Shown in pieces: positions 47,725 through 58,926 of a stretch of DNA of 64,000 nucleotides. This DNA is from Kalmusia sp. IMI 367209 (taxonomy: Eukaryota > Ascomycota > Dothideomycetes > Pleosporales > Didymosphaeriaceae), in assembly GCA_027946365.1 (NCBI GenBank), contig JAPEUQ010000015.1:1140278-1204277 (forward strand). Reading direction: 5' to 3'. The notes below the pieces were generated by a model that made no database searches, was not told the DNA's origin, and saw only the letters and a list, made by a program, of their open reading frames with translations. Position 1 is the stretch's first letter; each line of letters opens with the position of its first letter. The position numbers were made by a program, and so were the translations under genes.

Positions 47725-49387
47725 ATGGGTATTGACTGGCAAATAGATACGAAGTCAGCAGCCGAGGAGAATCAGCACTTAATTCGACCGATGAGTACTT
47801 CAAAGAGCATGGTGAAGCCGAAGAGGTCGAATCTTCGCCCTCACTTGCGACCAAATGTCGTTGTCTCCTTTGAGCTCAGCGACGTGAAGGCCGAAGATGG
47901 AGAGCCTGTATGGGAGCAGATCGGCCTTGTCGTCTGTTTTAAATTCTCAAGCCGCAATGTGCTCGCCATGCAACATGCATTGGATGCAGAGCCATTCGCA
48001 CCGCAGACTTATTCCACGTTATCGATCGATTCTAGACCAACCGCTTCTGAAGAACTGCCTCCTGGTAACACTGTACGGGCTGTTGAGACTGACGGGTCTT
48101 CAGGAACTTTCGTTCCTTTCGAACGTGAGTGGGTGGACGAGACACAGAGCTTCAACATGAAGAAGGTCATAGAAAGCATGCGATCTTCAGGCAAGGAAGT
48201 CGCTCCATTGACGAACCTATACAACTGGTTTCCAGACGCTGTTCCCATCGATGCGATCCTTCCTCCCGGTGTACCTCTATCAGCAAAAGAGATAAATGTA
48301 AGTTATTTGTCAAACGCTCCGTGCGATAAAGCTAACAAGCACCCTCTAGGCATACTATCCTCACCACATCCGCTGGAAAGACGTTATGATACGACTCATT
48401 AGCAACTCGTACCGAGGCCCTGATATCATCGCCATGCAGGCTTTCTTCCGCAACCGAGCCGACTTCCCTATACAACCCGGTTATATCAATAGTTCCTTTC
48501 GCGATAGCCTCAAGTCATCAATGCCGGGTTTCTTCACAGTCTGTCCCGAGGCCTTCAAGGGAAAGCCTGAGCGCAACCTGTATACAGATCATCTTAGTCC
48601 AGGAAAACTTCTTCATTTGATCAAGCGCCCGGGATATATTACACCGACTTTCGAAGACTTGCTAAAGGATCTTGTCTACTTGCCTGTTGGGCTTGATGCG
48701 AGGGGACTGACGCAATGCTTGGTCTGGTACTTGAATGTGAGGGATATGTTCAGCCCGAGGCTTGAGCTCAATGTATTGCACACGCAGTCACTCATCTGGG
48801 CATTGCAAATACCCTTGAAGTCATACGGGCCGCAGAATCTCGATCTGAATGCACTACAGGAATGGAAGGCGAACGGTCAATTCGCTAAGAGACGAGTGGA
48901 AGACGAACAGAAGCTGTATGAACCGAAGATGCAATCGTTCAAACGATTGAAGCGATCACGAGTTGCAATCAATTGCGACGTGAACAGTGTGAATATGGAT
49001 CTAGTTCTGCCGCTACGGCACCTACTTACCTTCCCTTTCCTCTCCATGGTCGGAATGGCAGGCAAAGCTCTCGAGAAGGGCATCGAGAAAGTCGAAGCAC
49101 GGAGAACAGTAAGGGAAGCGCATGAAGACCTCGTTCGTTGTGAGAAGCCAAAGGCGGTTGGTGTCTTCGAAGCTGCGGATATAGATAGAACGGCGAAGAC
49201 TGTAGGGTATAAAGAAGCGTCGACACAGCAAAATGAGAGGGCGACCAAAAAGAGCATGCCCCTTGGGTACCAGATACCCAAACGACGCCGACCCGTAGAG
49301 ACCCCGCAGCAGGCAGGCGCACAAACAGGCTTAGGAGTTCCCGGCGCGCCACCTGGGCCTCGAATGCCCATGACTTATAATTATTAA
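47725..49387 (+). CDS. Unrecognised 536-residue protein at the edge of the AT-rich block
   Basis: Exons 47725-48297 and 48350-49387 with a 52-nt intron (GTAAGT, GCTAAC branch site, CTCTAG) give 536 aa. The join reads LSAKEIN-AYYPHHIRWKDVMIRL. I do not recognise a family. There is no signal peptide or clear membrane span. Residues ~40-200 contain a mixed alpha/beta stretch (NVVVSFELSDVKAEDGEPVW). The second exon is rich in Arg, Lys, Leu and Pro, with a basic patch FKRLKRSRVAI and a low-complexity Gly/Pro tail (GVPGAPPGPRMP). A normal frame and intron in non-RIP sequence suggest a functional gene. The final four codons (TYNY) and stop lie in sequence that recurs at 62,467 in the repeat region, so the native C-terminus may have been replaced. 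An alternative start is the Met at 47,791. Confidence 0.72.
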
Positions 49388-49418
49388 AGTCTAGTTTTAA
49401 ATAATTAAAAAAAGTTTC
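49374..49418. repeat. Fragment of the palindromic repeat family
   Basis: A 24-base exact match (CTTATAATTATTAAAGTCTA plus GTTT) followed by about 20 more bases with two differences is shared with 62,467-62,510, inside the left arm of the large palindrome. It contains the stop codon of the preceding gene. Confidence 0.7.
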
Positions 49419-49452
49419 TTTAAGAGTTTTTTTTATCTATTTATTAGAACTA

Positions 49453-50779
49453 ACGTATTTTATAAGCGAGTCACTAACCCAAGCGAGTCGTCAACGCTAA
49501 ACTAGTATACTACCTACGTATAATAATCGTGTAATATCTTAACTATAATAAACCTAAAAGATTTATACTAAAACTAATATATAGTTTACTATTTTTAATA
49601 TTAAAGCGTAACGCGTTTAAAGTAAAAATTAAACTATAAATATATATAATATATCTTAAAGAACTCTTATTAACTAATATATTAGGAAGTGTATATAATA
49701 CGACTATAAAGCGAACTTAAAGCGTTTAATAAAATTAAAAAAGGAGACTATAATCTAAAGGATAATTAAGCTATTTAAATAAAATTTTATACCTCTAAGG
49801 TCCTATATATAAGAAATAGTAAATAGATTCCTTAAATTATAAGATAGTAACCCTATTAATAAGAACTAAGTTAATAACTTTATTAAGTAGACTTCTAAGC
49901 TCTAAAAGTACTAGAGTTATCTATATAACTATTAGTAAGCTATCTATAAGAATTTTATAATTATCTAGCGCTAGTTCAACTTAATATAGGAGATAAAATA
50001 AAAATAAGAAATTATAGATAATAATATCTATAACTTTAATAAAACTAGATTTATAATAGATAAAATTTTATTATAAATAATTATTACTAGTTTAGAAGTA
50101 GCTAGAAGAAAGAAGATAATTTAATTAAATAACTATAAATAGATTACTATTATCTAAAATATTAAAGTTATAAATTATTTATTTTTACCTTTATTATCTT
50201 TATAGGTAGTATATTTATTAATATATAATTTAAAGATCTACTATATGATTAGATTCTTAAAGTAAGCCCTAATAATTAAATAAATAACTAGCTTACTTTT
50301 TATTTAATTAGAGTACTTTAATAAGTATATAAAGATAAATACTATAGGTATATATTAACTACTTATAATTAATAGGTATAAGAGTTATAATTTACTTAAA
50401 TTCTAGAATCTTTATAAAAAGAAAAATATTATTCTTTACTATATATCTCTATATTTATTATATTTATTATAGTCTTTTAATATTAGTTACTTTATATTAT
50501 TAAAGTATAGGTATAGCGACTAGATCTTAGCCTTAATATATAATTATATATATTTTATTAATAAGGAAACCTTCCTTTGAGTATTTAAGCTAGCTTTTAA
50601 ATAATCTTTAATAATAGAGAATATTAAAGTAGACTTTAGAGATACTAGACTAATCCTATATAATCTAGAAGCTATTCTATTAAAGCTTAATATAAGGTTA
50701 TAGACTCTAGTACTATTATTACTAATATAGAGTATATAAGAGGCGTAGATACTATATAATATATATAAAATTAAATATA
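49453..50779 (+). mobile_element. Pogo/Fot1-like DNA transposon relic, copy A (3'-truncated)
   Basis: Starts directly after a TA dinucleotide with an inverted-repeat end (ACGTATTTTATAAGCGAG) that matches the reverse complement of 60,110-60,160. Conceptual translation, read through RIP stops, shows pieces of a CENP-B/DDE transposase: a helix-turn-helix segment, NWVNNFIK-like, then IYNF(D)ET-like sequence around the first catalytic Asp, and a C-terminal piece equivalent to VLYNPEAVL. It ends at about 50,779, where copy B begins; the last ~500 bp of the element are absent. Strong CpA/TpG depletion shows RIP. Long-dead, non-coding today. Confidence 0.75.
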
Positions 50780-51376
50780 ATATATTTTATAAGTAAGTAT
50801 ATAATATTAAACTAGTATACTACCTACGCGTAATTATCATATAATATCTTAACTATAATAAACTAAAAAACTTATACTAAAGCTAATATATAGCTTACTA
50901 TTTTTAATATTAATATATAATATATTTAAAGTAAAAATTAGACTATAGATATATATAATATACCTTAAAGGACTCTTAATAGATAATATACTAGAAAGCG
51001 TATATAATATAATTATAAAGTAAACTTAAAGCATTTAATAAAACTAAAAAGGAGGCTATAATCTAAAGAATTATTAAACTATCTAAATAAGATTTTATAC
51101 TTCTAAGATTCTATATATAAGAAATAATAGATAGACTCCTTAGATTATAAGATAATAACCCTATTAATAAGAACTAAATTAATAATTTTATTAAATAGAC
51201 TTCTAAATTCTAAAAATATTAAAGTTATTTATATAACTATTAGTAAGCTATCTATAAGGATTCTATAGCTATCTAGTACTAGTTTAACTTAATATAAAAA
51301 ATAAAATAAAAATAAAGAATTATAAATAATAATATTTATAACTTTAATAAGACTAGATTTATAATAGATAAGATTT
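50780..51376 (+). mobile_element. Pogo/Fot1-like relic, copy B, left part
   Basis: Preceded by TA at 50,778-50,779 and starting with a RIP-altered version of the same terminus (ATATATTTTATAAGTAAG). It is near-collinear with copy A, but its terminus lacks a ~17-bp duplicated AGCGAGTC segment seen in copy A. The sequence is interrupted at the GATTT at 51,372-51,376 by the copia element and resumes at 58,927. Confidence 0.78.
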
Positions 51377-51582
51377 TATTATAGACATAAGGCTCTAGGT
51401 TAAGCTTTAAGCAACGGAACGATCACGATTTAAAGGATTCTAATAATCTAAATACTAAACGCTTAGAGTTTTATAAATAAAAGATCTTATAATCTATAAA
51501 TTCTACCTATCTAGCTTATATTTTTATATAGTAATCTAATCAATTCGCTTACTAAAAATAGTAATCTAATATTAACTTTATA
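51377..51582 (+). repeat. 5' LTR of the copia element
   Basis: 206 bp, starting TATTATAGAC and ending TTTATA, where ancestral TG...CA ends would read TA...TA after RIP. Differences from the 3' LTR (about fifteen) are all C/T or G/A transitions plus one single-base indel. Confidence 0.88.
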
Positions 51583-51600
51583 ATTATAAGCCTAATACTT
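51583..51600 (+). other. Probable primer-binding site of the copia element
   Basis: Just inside the 5' LTR, AATTATAAGCCTAATA differs only by G-to-A and C-to-T changes from GGTTATGAGCCCAGTA. The complement of an initiator tRNA-Met anticodon arm reads like that, as in elements primed by a half-tRNA. This reading assumes RIP changes and is inference. Confidence 0.5.
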
Positions 51601-54600
51601 TAGAATATAGAAAATTCTTTCTATATACTTTAGATATTAAGGATTACTATATTTCTTTACCACTCTAATTTTAAAGATCCTGATTAACTCTTCTATTTAT
51701 AAAAATAACTAATACGGCGATCCTAATAGGAAGGTATTAACTTATAGACTATGTAAGTTAGTCCTACTAATACGTGCAGCTCTAATTCTACGCTAAAAAC
51801 TATAGAGTATAGAATTAAATAGACCTAAATACTTATAATATTAAAATGATTAATGATATAATACTAGTATATCTAAGTTAACTAATAAGTACCTCTAATA
51901 AGTAACTAAAAGTTATAATCTTAAGTTTACTAAGTATAGATTATAAATAATAGAATAATTAATATTTATATTAAGAGTATAAAATATCTGGAACTAAGTC
52001 TATATTATAGTATCTCCTAATCTCCTTACTCCTATAATGATTAAATTAGTAAATAAAAATAAATTAATATTATAAGCTCTTATATAAGCTTTAAAGGGTG
52101 ATCTTACACTAACTAAAGCCAATATAAAAAAACCTAGTTTAAGCTTAATACTATATTTATCTTAAAAAGGCCAAGAACGCTAGACTAAATCCTAAAACCT
52201 AGTATAAGGACTAGCTATTTATCTATAATAAAGTTAAAACCTATAAGATTACTAATATTAAGGGGAGCTTATAGTATATAATTTCCTAGATACGTTAACT
52301 CCTAGAATCACGCTAGATTGGGTATAATCTATAAATTAATATATTATCTAAGACTAAACTCTAGATAATAAATCCCTTAATCTAATATAAATTAGAAAGA
52401 TCTTTTTTACTATTATAAGAATATACGCTTTAAATAAATAATAGAAAAGTCTTAAAAGTATTCTCTACTTTATATGGGATAAAGCTCGGATGTGAAATAA
52501 GCTAGATTAATAAAAGATAATAAAGTATAGAGAAACTAGGAAGTTCTACCCTATAAAAATAGAAAATATAAATAGGATCTAATAACCTATAAATATCTAT
52601 AATTAGCTATTATAGAATTATTACTATTAGGTATAATCTATGTCGCTCTCTAAATAAAAAGAAGGTGATCCTTAATCATCTTACTAAATCTAAATAGAAT
52701 AATTTATATATTAAGATAACTAAAGAAGGATGAATTAGCTATACTATACTAACTCTAAAATTTCTAGGAATAATAGTTACTATACTTATAAATCTAAATA
52801 AGCTTTCTTAATCTAATAATAATACTATAAATATATATTTTACTATAACTTTTAGTACTTATCCTTTCTTAGAGAGTATAATCCTAAATAAAGGAGCTAT
52901 AGTATATTTTATTAATAATTACGCTTTACTAGTATCTAAAATATTTAAGAAGCCACCTATAATTTAGAGCGTGGAAGTAGGGATATAAGCGTTTCTAATC
53001 TTAAGAATTAGAGAAAGACTTCTTAAAAGAGTACTATATGGCGAAAATGGAGCTTAATCTAAAGATCTATTACTTAAGAATATAAAGATTATTAAAGGTT
53101 TTACGTTAATATAGTATTAGAAGCTCATTTAAAGAAGATAGGGATCTAGTACCTTAGCTTAGATAATATACTATATATAGAAACTATAGAATAGAGTATT
53201 ATTTTAGCTAAGCTAAATTATAAATATAATTTTATATTTTTAGAATATAAACCGATCCCCTACTATCTATTAATAATAAGTAATATAATCAGCTAAATGC
53301 TAAATAATATATAATATACTAAGAATAGATAGTAAAAAGCTCTAGTATTAGCTACTCTAGTTATCTAGATCTAAAAGTATTAAAAGCCTTAATCTATAGT
53401 ATATATAATATACGGATTAAAGGGATTATATAATTAAACTATAAATATTACGTAACTATCTATACTATATAAATAATCTTAAGACGACTAAGAGAAAGAT
53501 TATTTAGACCTTTTATAGGATCTTCTAGATTTATTTAATATGCCTATAGAATAATTAAACGAGAACTGGTTATTAATTATAAAGAAAAGTTTAGTAGGAA
53601 GATCTATAATAATAACCTCTAAGTAAAAATAATTATAGAAATTATAATAATAATTAAAAGCTTTATAAAATATATTATAATAAAATATAAGCTTATTATT
53701 ATTATAATCTATTAGGATAACGATACTATAATACTACTATAGAAAGGAGATTAAGATATAAGATCTAGGTAGAATAAGAAGATATAGAGATTAGCTAGCC
53801 ACTATCTTATATATATAAGCTAAATAGTGTACCAGAAAGAGTAGGATAAGAAATTATAATAAAAGTTATTAAAATAAAAATAGGAATAAATCTCTCTATT
53901 AAACTATAGCCTAAAATTATAAATATAGTAGTATAACTTTATAGAATAAGTCTTTCTACTACTTATAGCCTTTAATCTTTAAATAAAGTACTAGATAGCT
54001 AGTTTTAATAATATTTTTAATATTATAAGTCTATAACTATAAGAGCTATAATAGCTAATCTATATTTAGACTAAAGTAGGATTTTTATCTATAGCTATTA
54101 TATATATCCTTTAAATAGGAGCGCGTAGTAGGCGTAATAGATAAGAATTTAAAGTAAATCTAAGAGTTTATATTAGATATCTAGTAGAATATAGAGCTTC
54201 TAATATCTATAGAATATAGATTCTAATACTTAATTAGGTAATTATAATATATAATATTACGTTTAATAAAAATCTATTTTATAAAGGACTTCTAATAAGG
54301 AGATTCTAAAAGAAAAAATAAAGAAAATTATTAAGATTCTTAATAAAGAAGAAACCGCTAATCTAAAGAAGTCTATAAATAAATTCTTAATCCTCTATCT
54401 AAACTATTTAAGTAAGTAAGTACTAAAACTAGATCTACTACTAAGGAGATTCTTAGAGGAGAAGAAATTAAGTAGATTAAAAAAGATAACTAGTTAGTCT
54501 TCTAGTTATAAAATCTTAAGATTAGACTCTACTATGGACTATAAGTATAGTTAGTAAATAGTTAAGAGCTTATATAGAGAGATCTAAAAATATAGGACTT

Positions 54601-57169
54601 ATAACCCCTAATAGGACATTAGAGCTAGATATTTTAGGAATAATCTATTAAGGGATTACTAGGAGATTAATGTCTAACTAGGTATATACTAATTAGATAG
54701 GACTGGAACGCCACTCCTAGAGGGTAAAGATGCCCCTTAGTATAAGCCTAAAAGCTTAACGCCTATCTCTTAAACTAGGTTAGAAGATCTTATAGCTCTA
54801 GATAAAGTAGTAAACCTACTAGTATACTAAAGATAAAGATATATTAGTAATTATACTATTTATATAAGTATAAGACTATAGGGAAAATACTCCTATAGAT
54901 AATTAAGTATATAGATACTTACTACTTAGATAATAGAGGAGTAGAAGATCTAGATCTAGTAATTAACTAGGGGTAAGATAAACTAAAGTATTTATATACT
55001 AATTATAGATCTATTTAATAATCTTTAGTAAAACTTTATAAATATATTCTTTCTAGAGTAATAGAGATTTAGGATAAATAGTAACCCTTTATTATAATTA
55101 ACTTAGTTATAGAGTTAGTTATACTCTTAAAACTATAGTTAGTAGTATCTCCTATTTATCTATATAGGGATGAGCTTCTAAAAGAACCCTTAAATTGGAA
55201 GTAACTAAGTATATATCTACTTAGAAAGCTTTTAAATAAGCCTTTTATAAAGAAATTAATATACTTTACTTTAAAAAGGAATATAATTAGAAATTTAATA
55301 AGATAAAACTCCTAAATATCTATTTTTACTAAAATAGATTTAGATATATAAGTATAATTAAAATAGGTATTTTCTTAAGTATAAAGCTTATATTATTATA
55401 AAAGGAGATTTCTAAGAGAAAGATATACTTAGTTTAATATATATAGCTACTCTAGTAGTCCATTCTTTTAGAATAGCTATAATAATTATAGTAGAATTTA
55501 ATCTAGAGATCCTTTAGTATAATATAGTAGATATATTTCTAAATATTTATATTATAGTAGAAAATCTAGTACTCTATAAGCTTCTAGATAATTTTAAGAA
55601 AGCTAAAAAATATATAAAACTTAATAAAGTTCTATATAACTTAAGAGATTTACCACTTCTTTAGTATAAGGAGTTCTTGGGTATACTTAAAGCTAGAGGG
55701 CTTAGCGTATTAAAGAAGAACTATACTTATTCTTTAATAAGAAATAAAGATTTTAGTAATCTTTTACGTAGATAATATTCTTCTTATTTTTTAAGAAAGA
55801 TATAAGTAAAAAGCTTAAGTAATATAGGATTAAATTATAGAAAAATATAAGGTAGAGTAATAAGGACCTATTAAGTAGTTTTTAGAGATGCGCGTTATAA
55901 GAGATTAAGAATATAGGATAATTATTCTAATATATAATATCTATATTAATAAAATTATAAAATAGTTTAAGTTAAATACTAATAGGAGTTTTTAGCTACA
56001 CCCTTACTATTAGAAGAGCTTGGAAAATATTCTAGGAAGTAATAAAAGAGATATTAAGATCTATTAAAAATATATTAGATTAATACTTTATATAGCGATT
56101 ATAATATGACTAGATATTACTTTTATAGTATTAAAACTCTTATACTTTCTTATAAATCTAGATCTAGAATATCTTATAGTAGTAGATTATATAATTACTT
56201 TTCTATATAGAACGTACTAGAAATCCATTTAATATAGAGGGTATAATAGCCCTAATCTACTAATTTATAGAGATACCTTATTTATAGATAATCTAGAGAC
56301 TAGATAATCTTTTATAAATATATTATTATACTATTTAGAGGACTAATCTTATAGAAAGCAGTTTACTAAAATATAATAATAATATCTATAATAAAAGTAG
56401 AGCTTCTAGCTTTAGAGTATATAAGTAAGGAAGTAATAGCTCTAAAGCGCCTCTTTTATAAGCTTATCTTAGACTTAGGAGATATATAGCGAATTTTCTA
56501 TAATAATAAGTAAATAATTAGGCTTATTATAAGAAAAAATAAGCGTATAACTACGCGTCTACGCTATATTAACATTTAGAATATATAGCTATAATAAAAG
56601 TATATAAAGGATCTTTTAAAGTTTTCTATCTACCTATAAGTAATATACTAGTAGATAGACTTACTAAACTATTAATAAAATAGTAGTTTATATATTTTAT
56701 AAAGTTTTTAAATCTATAAGATTTAATTACTATATAGTAGAAAGATTAATAGAGAAACCGTAATTAAATTATTATAGAAGAAGCTAAGCTCTTCTATAGG
56801 ATATCATTACTAATATAGCTTAAGGGCAATATAATACTATAAGAGTATAAAAAGTCTATTAACTAAAGTTAAAGAAGAGCGAAAGCTCCTATTTAACTAC
56901 TTAAAAGATTTAAAAACTTATTAAGTAGTATATAGGCTTTAGTATACTTCTACGCGCCTATAAGACTACTATGAATTATCTAAATACTATAGGAAAGGGA
57001 ATACTCTAGCTTAGAGTATAGTTAGAAGTGATAAAGTTATTTATATAAAGAGATTTATTAAAGAGTAAGCTTTAACTAGAATAGTAGAGAGGATTCCTAA
57101 ATAGAAGCTTATTATTAGAAGTATAGAATTAATTATCAGATTTAATAGATTACTTAATAATAGGAAATT

Positions 57170-58140
57170 CTAAACTTAGATTTCTTAAATATTACTAAGA
57201 TCGCGTTAGAGATAGCTATTAGTAGGAGTCTTAACGGTAATTAGAGTAAAAATAAAAATATCCCCTTATTTATTTTTAGTTCTAAAAGCGCTATATAGAT
57301 AGCCTCTAGCTATTTTTAAGTAATCTTAGATTTTATAGTTTAATTACTAAAGAGCTCCTTTAGAAGGTTTAAATTAACCTTAGAAGTATTCTTACGAGTT
57401 TTCTTAATAGTAGAATAAGCCTTATTAGTATTTAAAATAGGATTATACTTATGACTCTTCTTAATAACTAGAACTAGAGTAGTCTTATAATTACCTTTTT
57501 ACTTAATTTATTTCTATTACTAATTATAATTATATCTCTAGTCTTATTATAAGCGGATTTAGATCGTGATATAACTTAAAATTTAGAAGAAATCTTAATA
57601 TAAGGAGAAATCTTTAACTATAGTAAGCCCTTAGAAGTAAAGGAGATCTTAATCTAACTAAAGCTCTTAATATTACTAGGTAAAAGCTAGGAACCTTATA
57701 TAAAAGACTATAATAAATATAGTTAAAGATAACTTTTATAGAATTATATAGCTCTTTAATATCCTTATTCTAAGATCTATTAGCCCGATAAATGAAACCG
57801 AAGATCTAAATAATTTATAGTCTAATTCTCTTAATAAGCTTAAAGATATTTAGCTATATAAGGCTTAAGATTCTTAGGGCTACTAGATAATTAGTAGAAG
57901 AAACCATATAATCTTAAAAGGGAAACTTATACTTTAATATAACTATAACCTAAAGAGTAACTATAATAATAAGTAGAGTTATTAATAAGATTAAAATAGA
58001 TATTATTAGATTAACTAGAGATTATACTTTATATATATCCTTAATAAGACTCTTTATAAGGAGTATTATAAATACGTTTTTAGTACCTTTCTTTTATATA
58101 GAATTACTCTTATTCTTAATTAATAAAAAGTACTTTCGCC
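57170..58140 (-). pseudogene. Decayed antisense frame inside the copia element
   Basis: Between the RNase H remnants and the 3' LTR, the minus strand reads more protein-like than the plus strand once RIP stops are ignored. It starts near an ATG at about 58,139 and includes PKNLKPYIAKYL and NYLDLRFHLSG-like stretches, then a Ser/Lys/Arg-rich region. No family is recognised. It may be an accessory antisense gene of the element or an older insertion. Confidence 0.35.
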
Positions 58141-58719
58141 ATTTTCTAATTTAGAGCTCCCTTTTTAATAGTATAATAAGGTGTAAGGATTAGGCTAACT
58201 TAAGAATCTTAGGAACTATGAGGACCTTCCTTAGAACTAGATAATAAGTATAATAGGGACGGAATTATTATAAGCTTATAAAGATAACTACGCGTTTTCT
58301 ATAAAGTTATCTAGATAAAAAGATTAATAAAATAAGAAGTCTAAAGATAGCTATATATTATAATTAAAATCTTAAAGAGCGTGAGTGAAAATAAAAATGA
58401 AACTAAAGAAATATAAAAATAGAGATTTAGCGTAATAATTAAAAGAGAGGTTAAAGAAAGTAGAGAAAGTAGAGTATAAGATTATAATAAATTTATTATT
58501 CTAGTTATCTATTTACGTGATTACATACGAGGCAGTTAGAAGTATTTAAAGGAAAGTATATAATTATTAAGGATAACTAATAAAGAGCTTATATATAATT
58601 AATTATAATTATTATAATAGAGCCTTATATACTTATAGGCTTACTACTATTACTAAATTATAGACTTATTATTATAGGCTCCTCATAGACTTACTGCTGA
58701 CGAAGCTCATCTAGGGATA

Positions 58720-58926
58720 TATTATAAATATAAGGCTCTAGGTTAAGCTTTAAGTAACGAAACGATCACGATCCAAAGGATTTTAATAATCTAAATACTA
58801 AACGCTTAGAGTTTTATAAATAGAAGATCTTATAATCTATAAATTCTGCCTATTTAGCTTATATTTCTTATGTAGCAATCTAATCAATTCGCTCACTAAA
58901 AATAGTAATCTAATATTAACTCTATA
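58720..58926 (+). repeat. 3' LTR of the copia element
   Basis: 207 bp, starting TATTATAAAT after a purine-rich CTAGGGATA and ending CTCTATA, followed by the GATTT duplication. It is less RIP-altered than the 5' LTR at several sites and more at others. Confidence 0.88.

Larger units (their letters stand above)
51377..58926 (+). mobile_element. Ty1/copia LTR retrotransposon relic, 7.55 kb, RIP-inactivated
   Basis: Bounded by LTRs of 206 and 207 bp and by a 5-bp target duplication (GATTT at 51,372-51,376 and 58,927-58,931), inserted in pogo copy B. Frame-by-frame reading through stops gives reverse-transcriptase landmarks in order on the plus strand: EPLNWK-like (~55,190), YKF(D)xDGYIS-like (~55,330), a QYDIVNAF-like catalytic strand (~55,530) and LYNLRDLPLLW-like (~55,640). 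RNase H pieces follow, such as FADNLETRQSS-like (~56,290). Integrase would lie upstream, so the order is copia-type. About 1.95 kb between RNase H and the 3' LTR is not explained by normal copia content. No intact frame remains. Confidence 0.85.
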
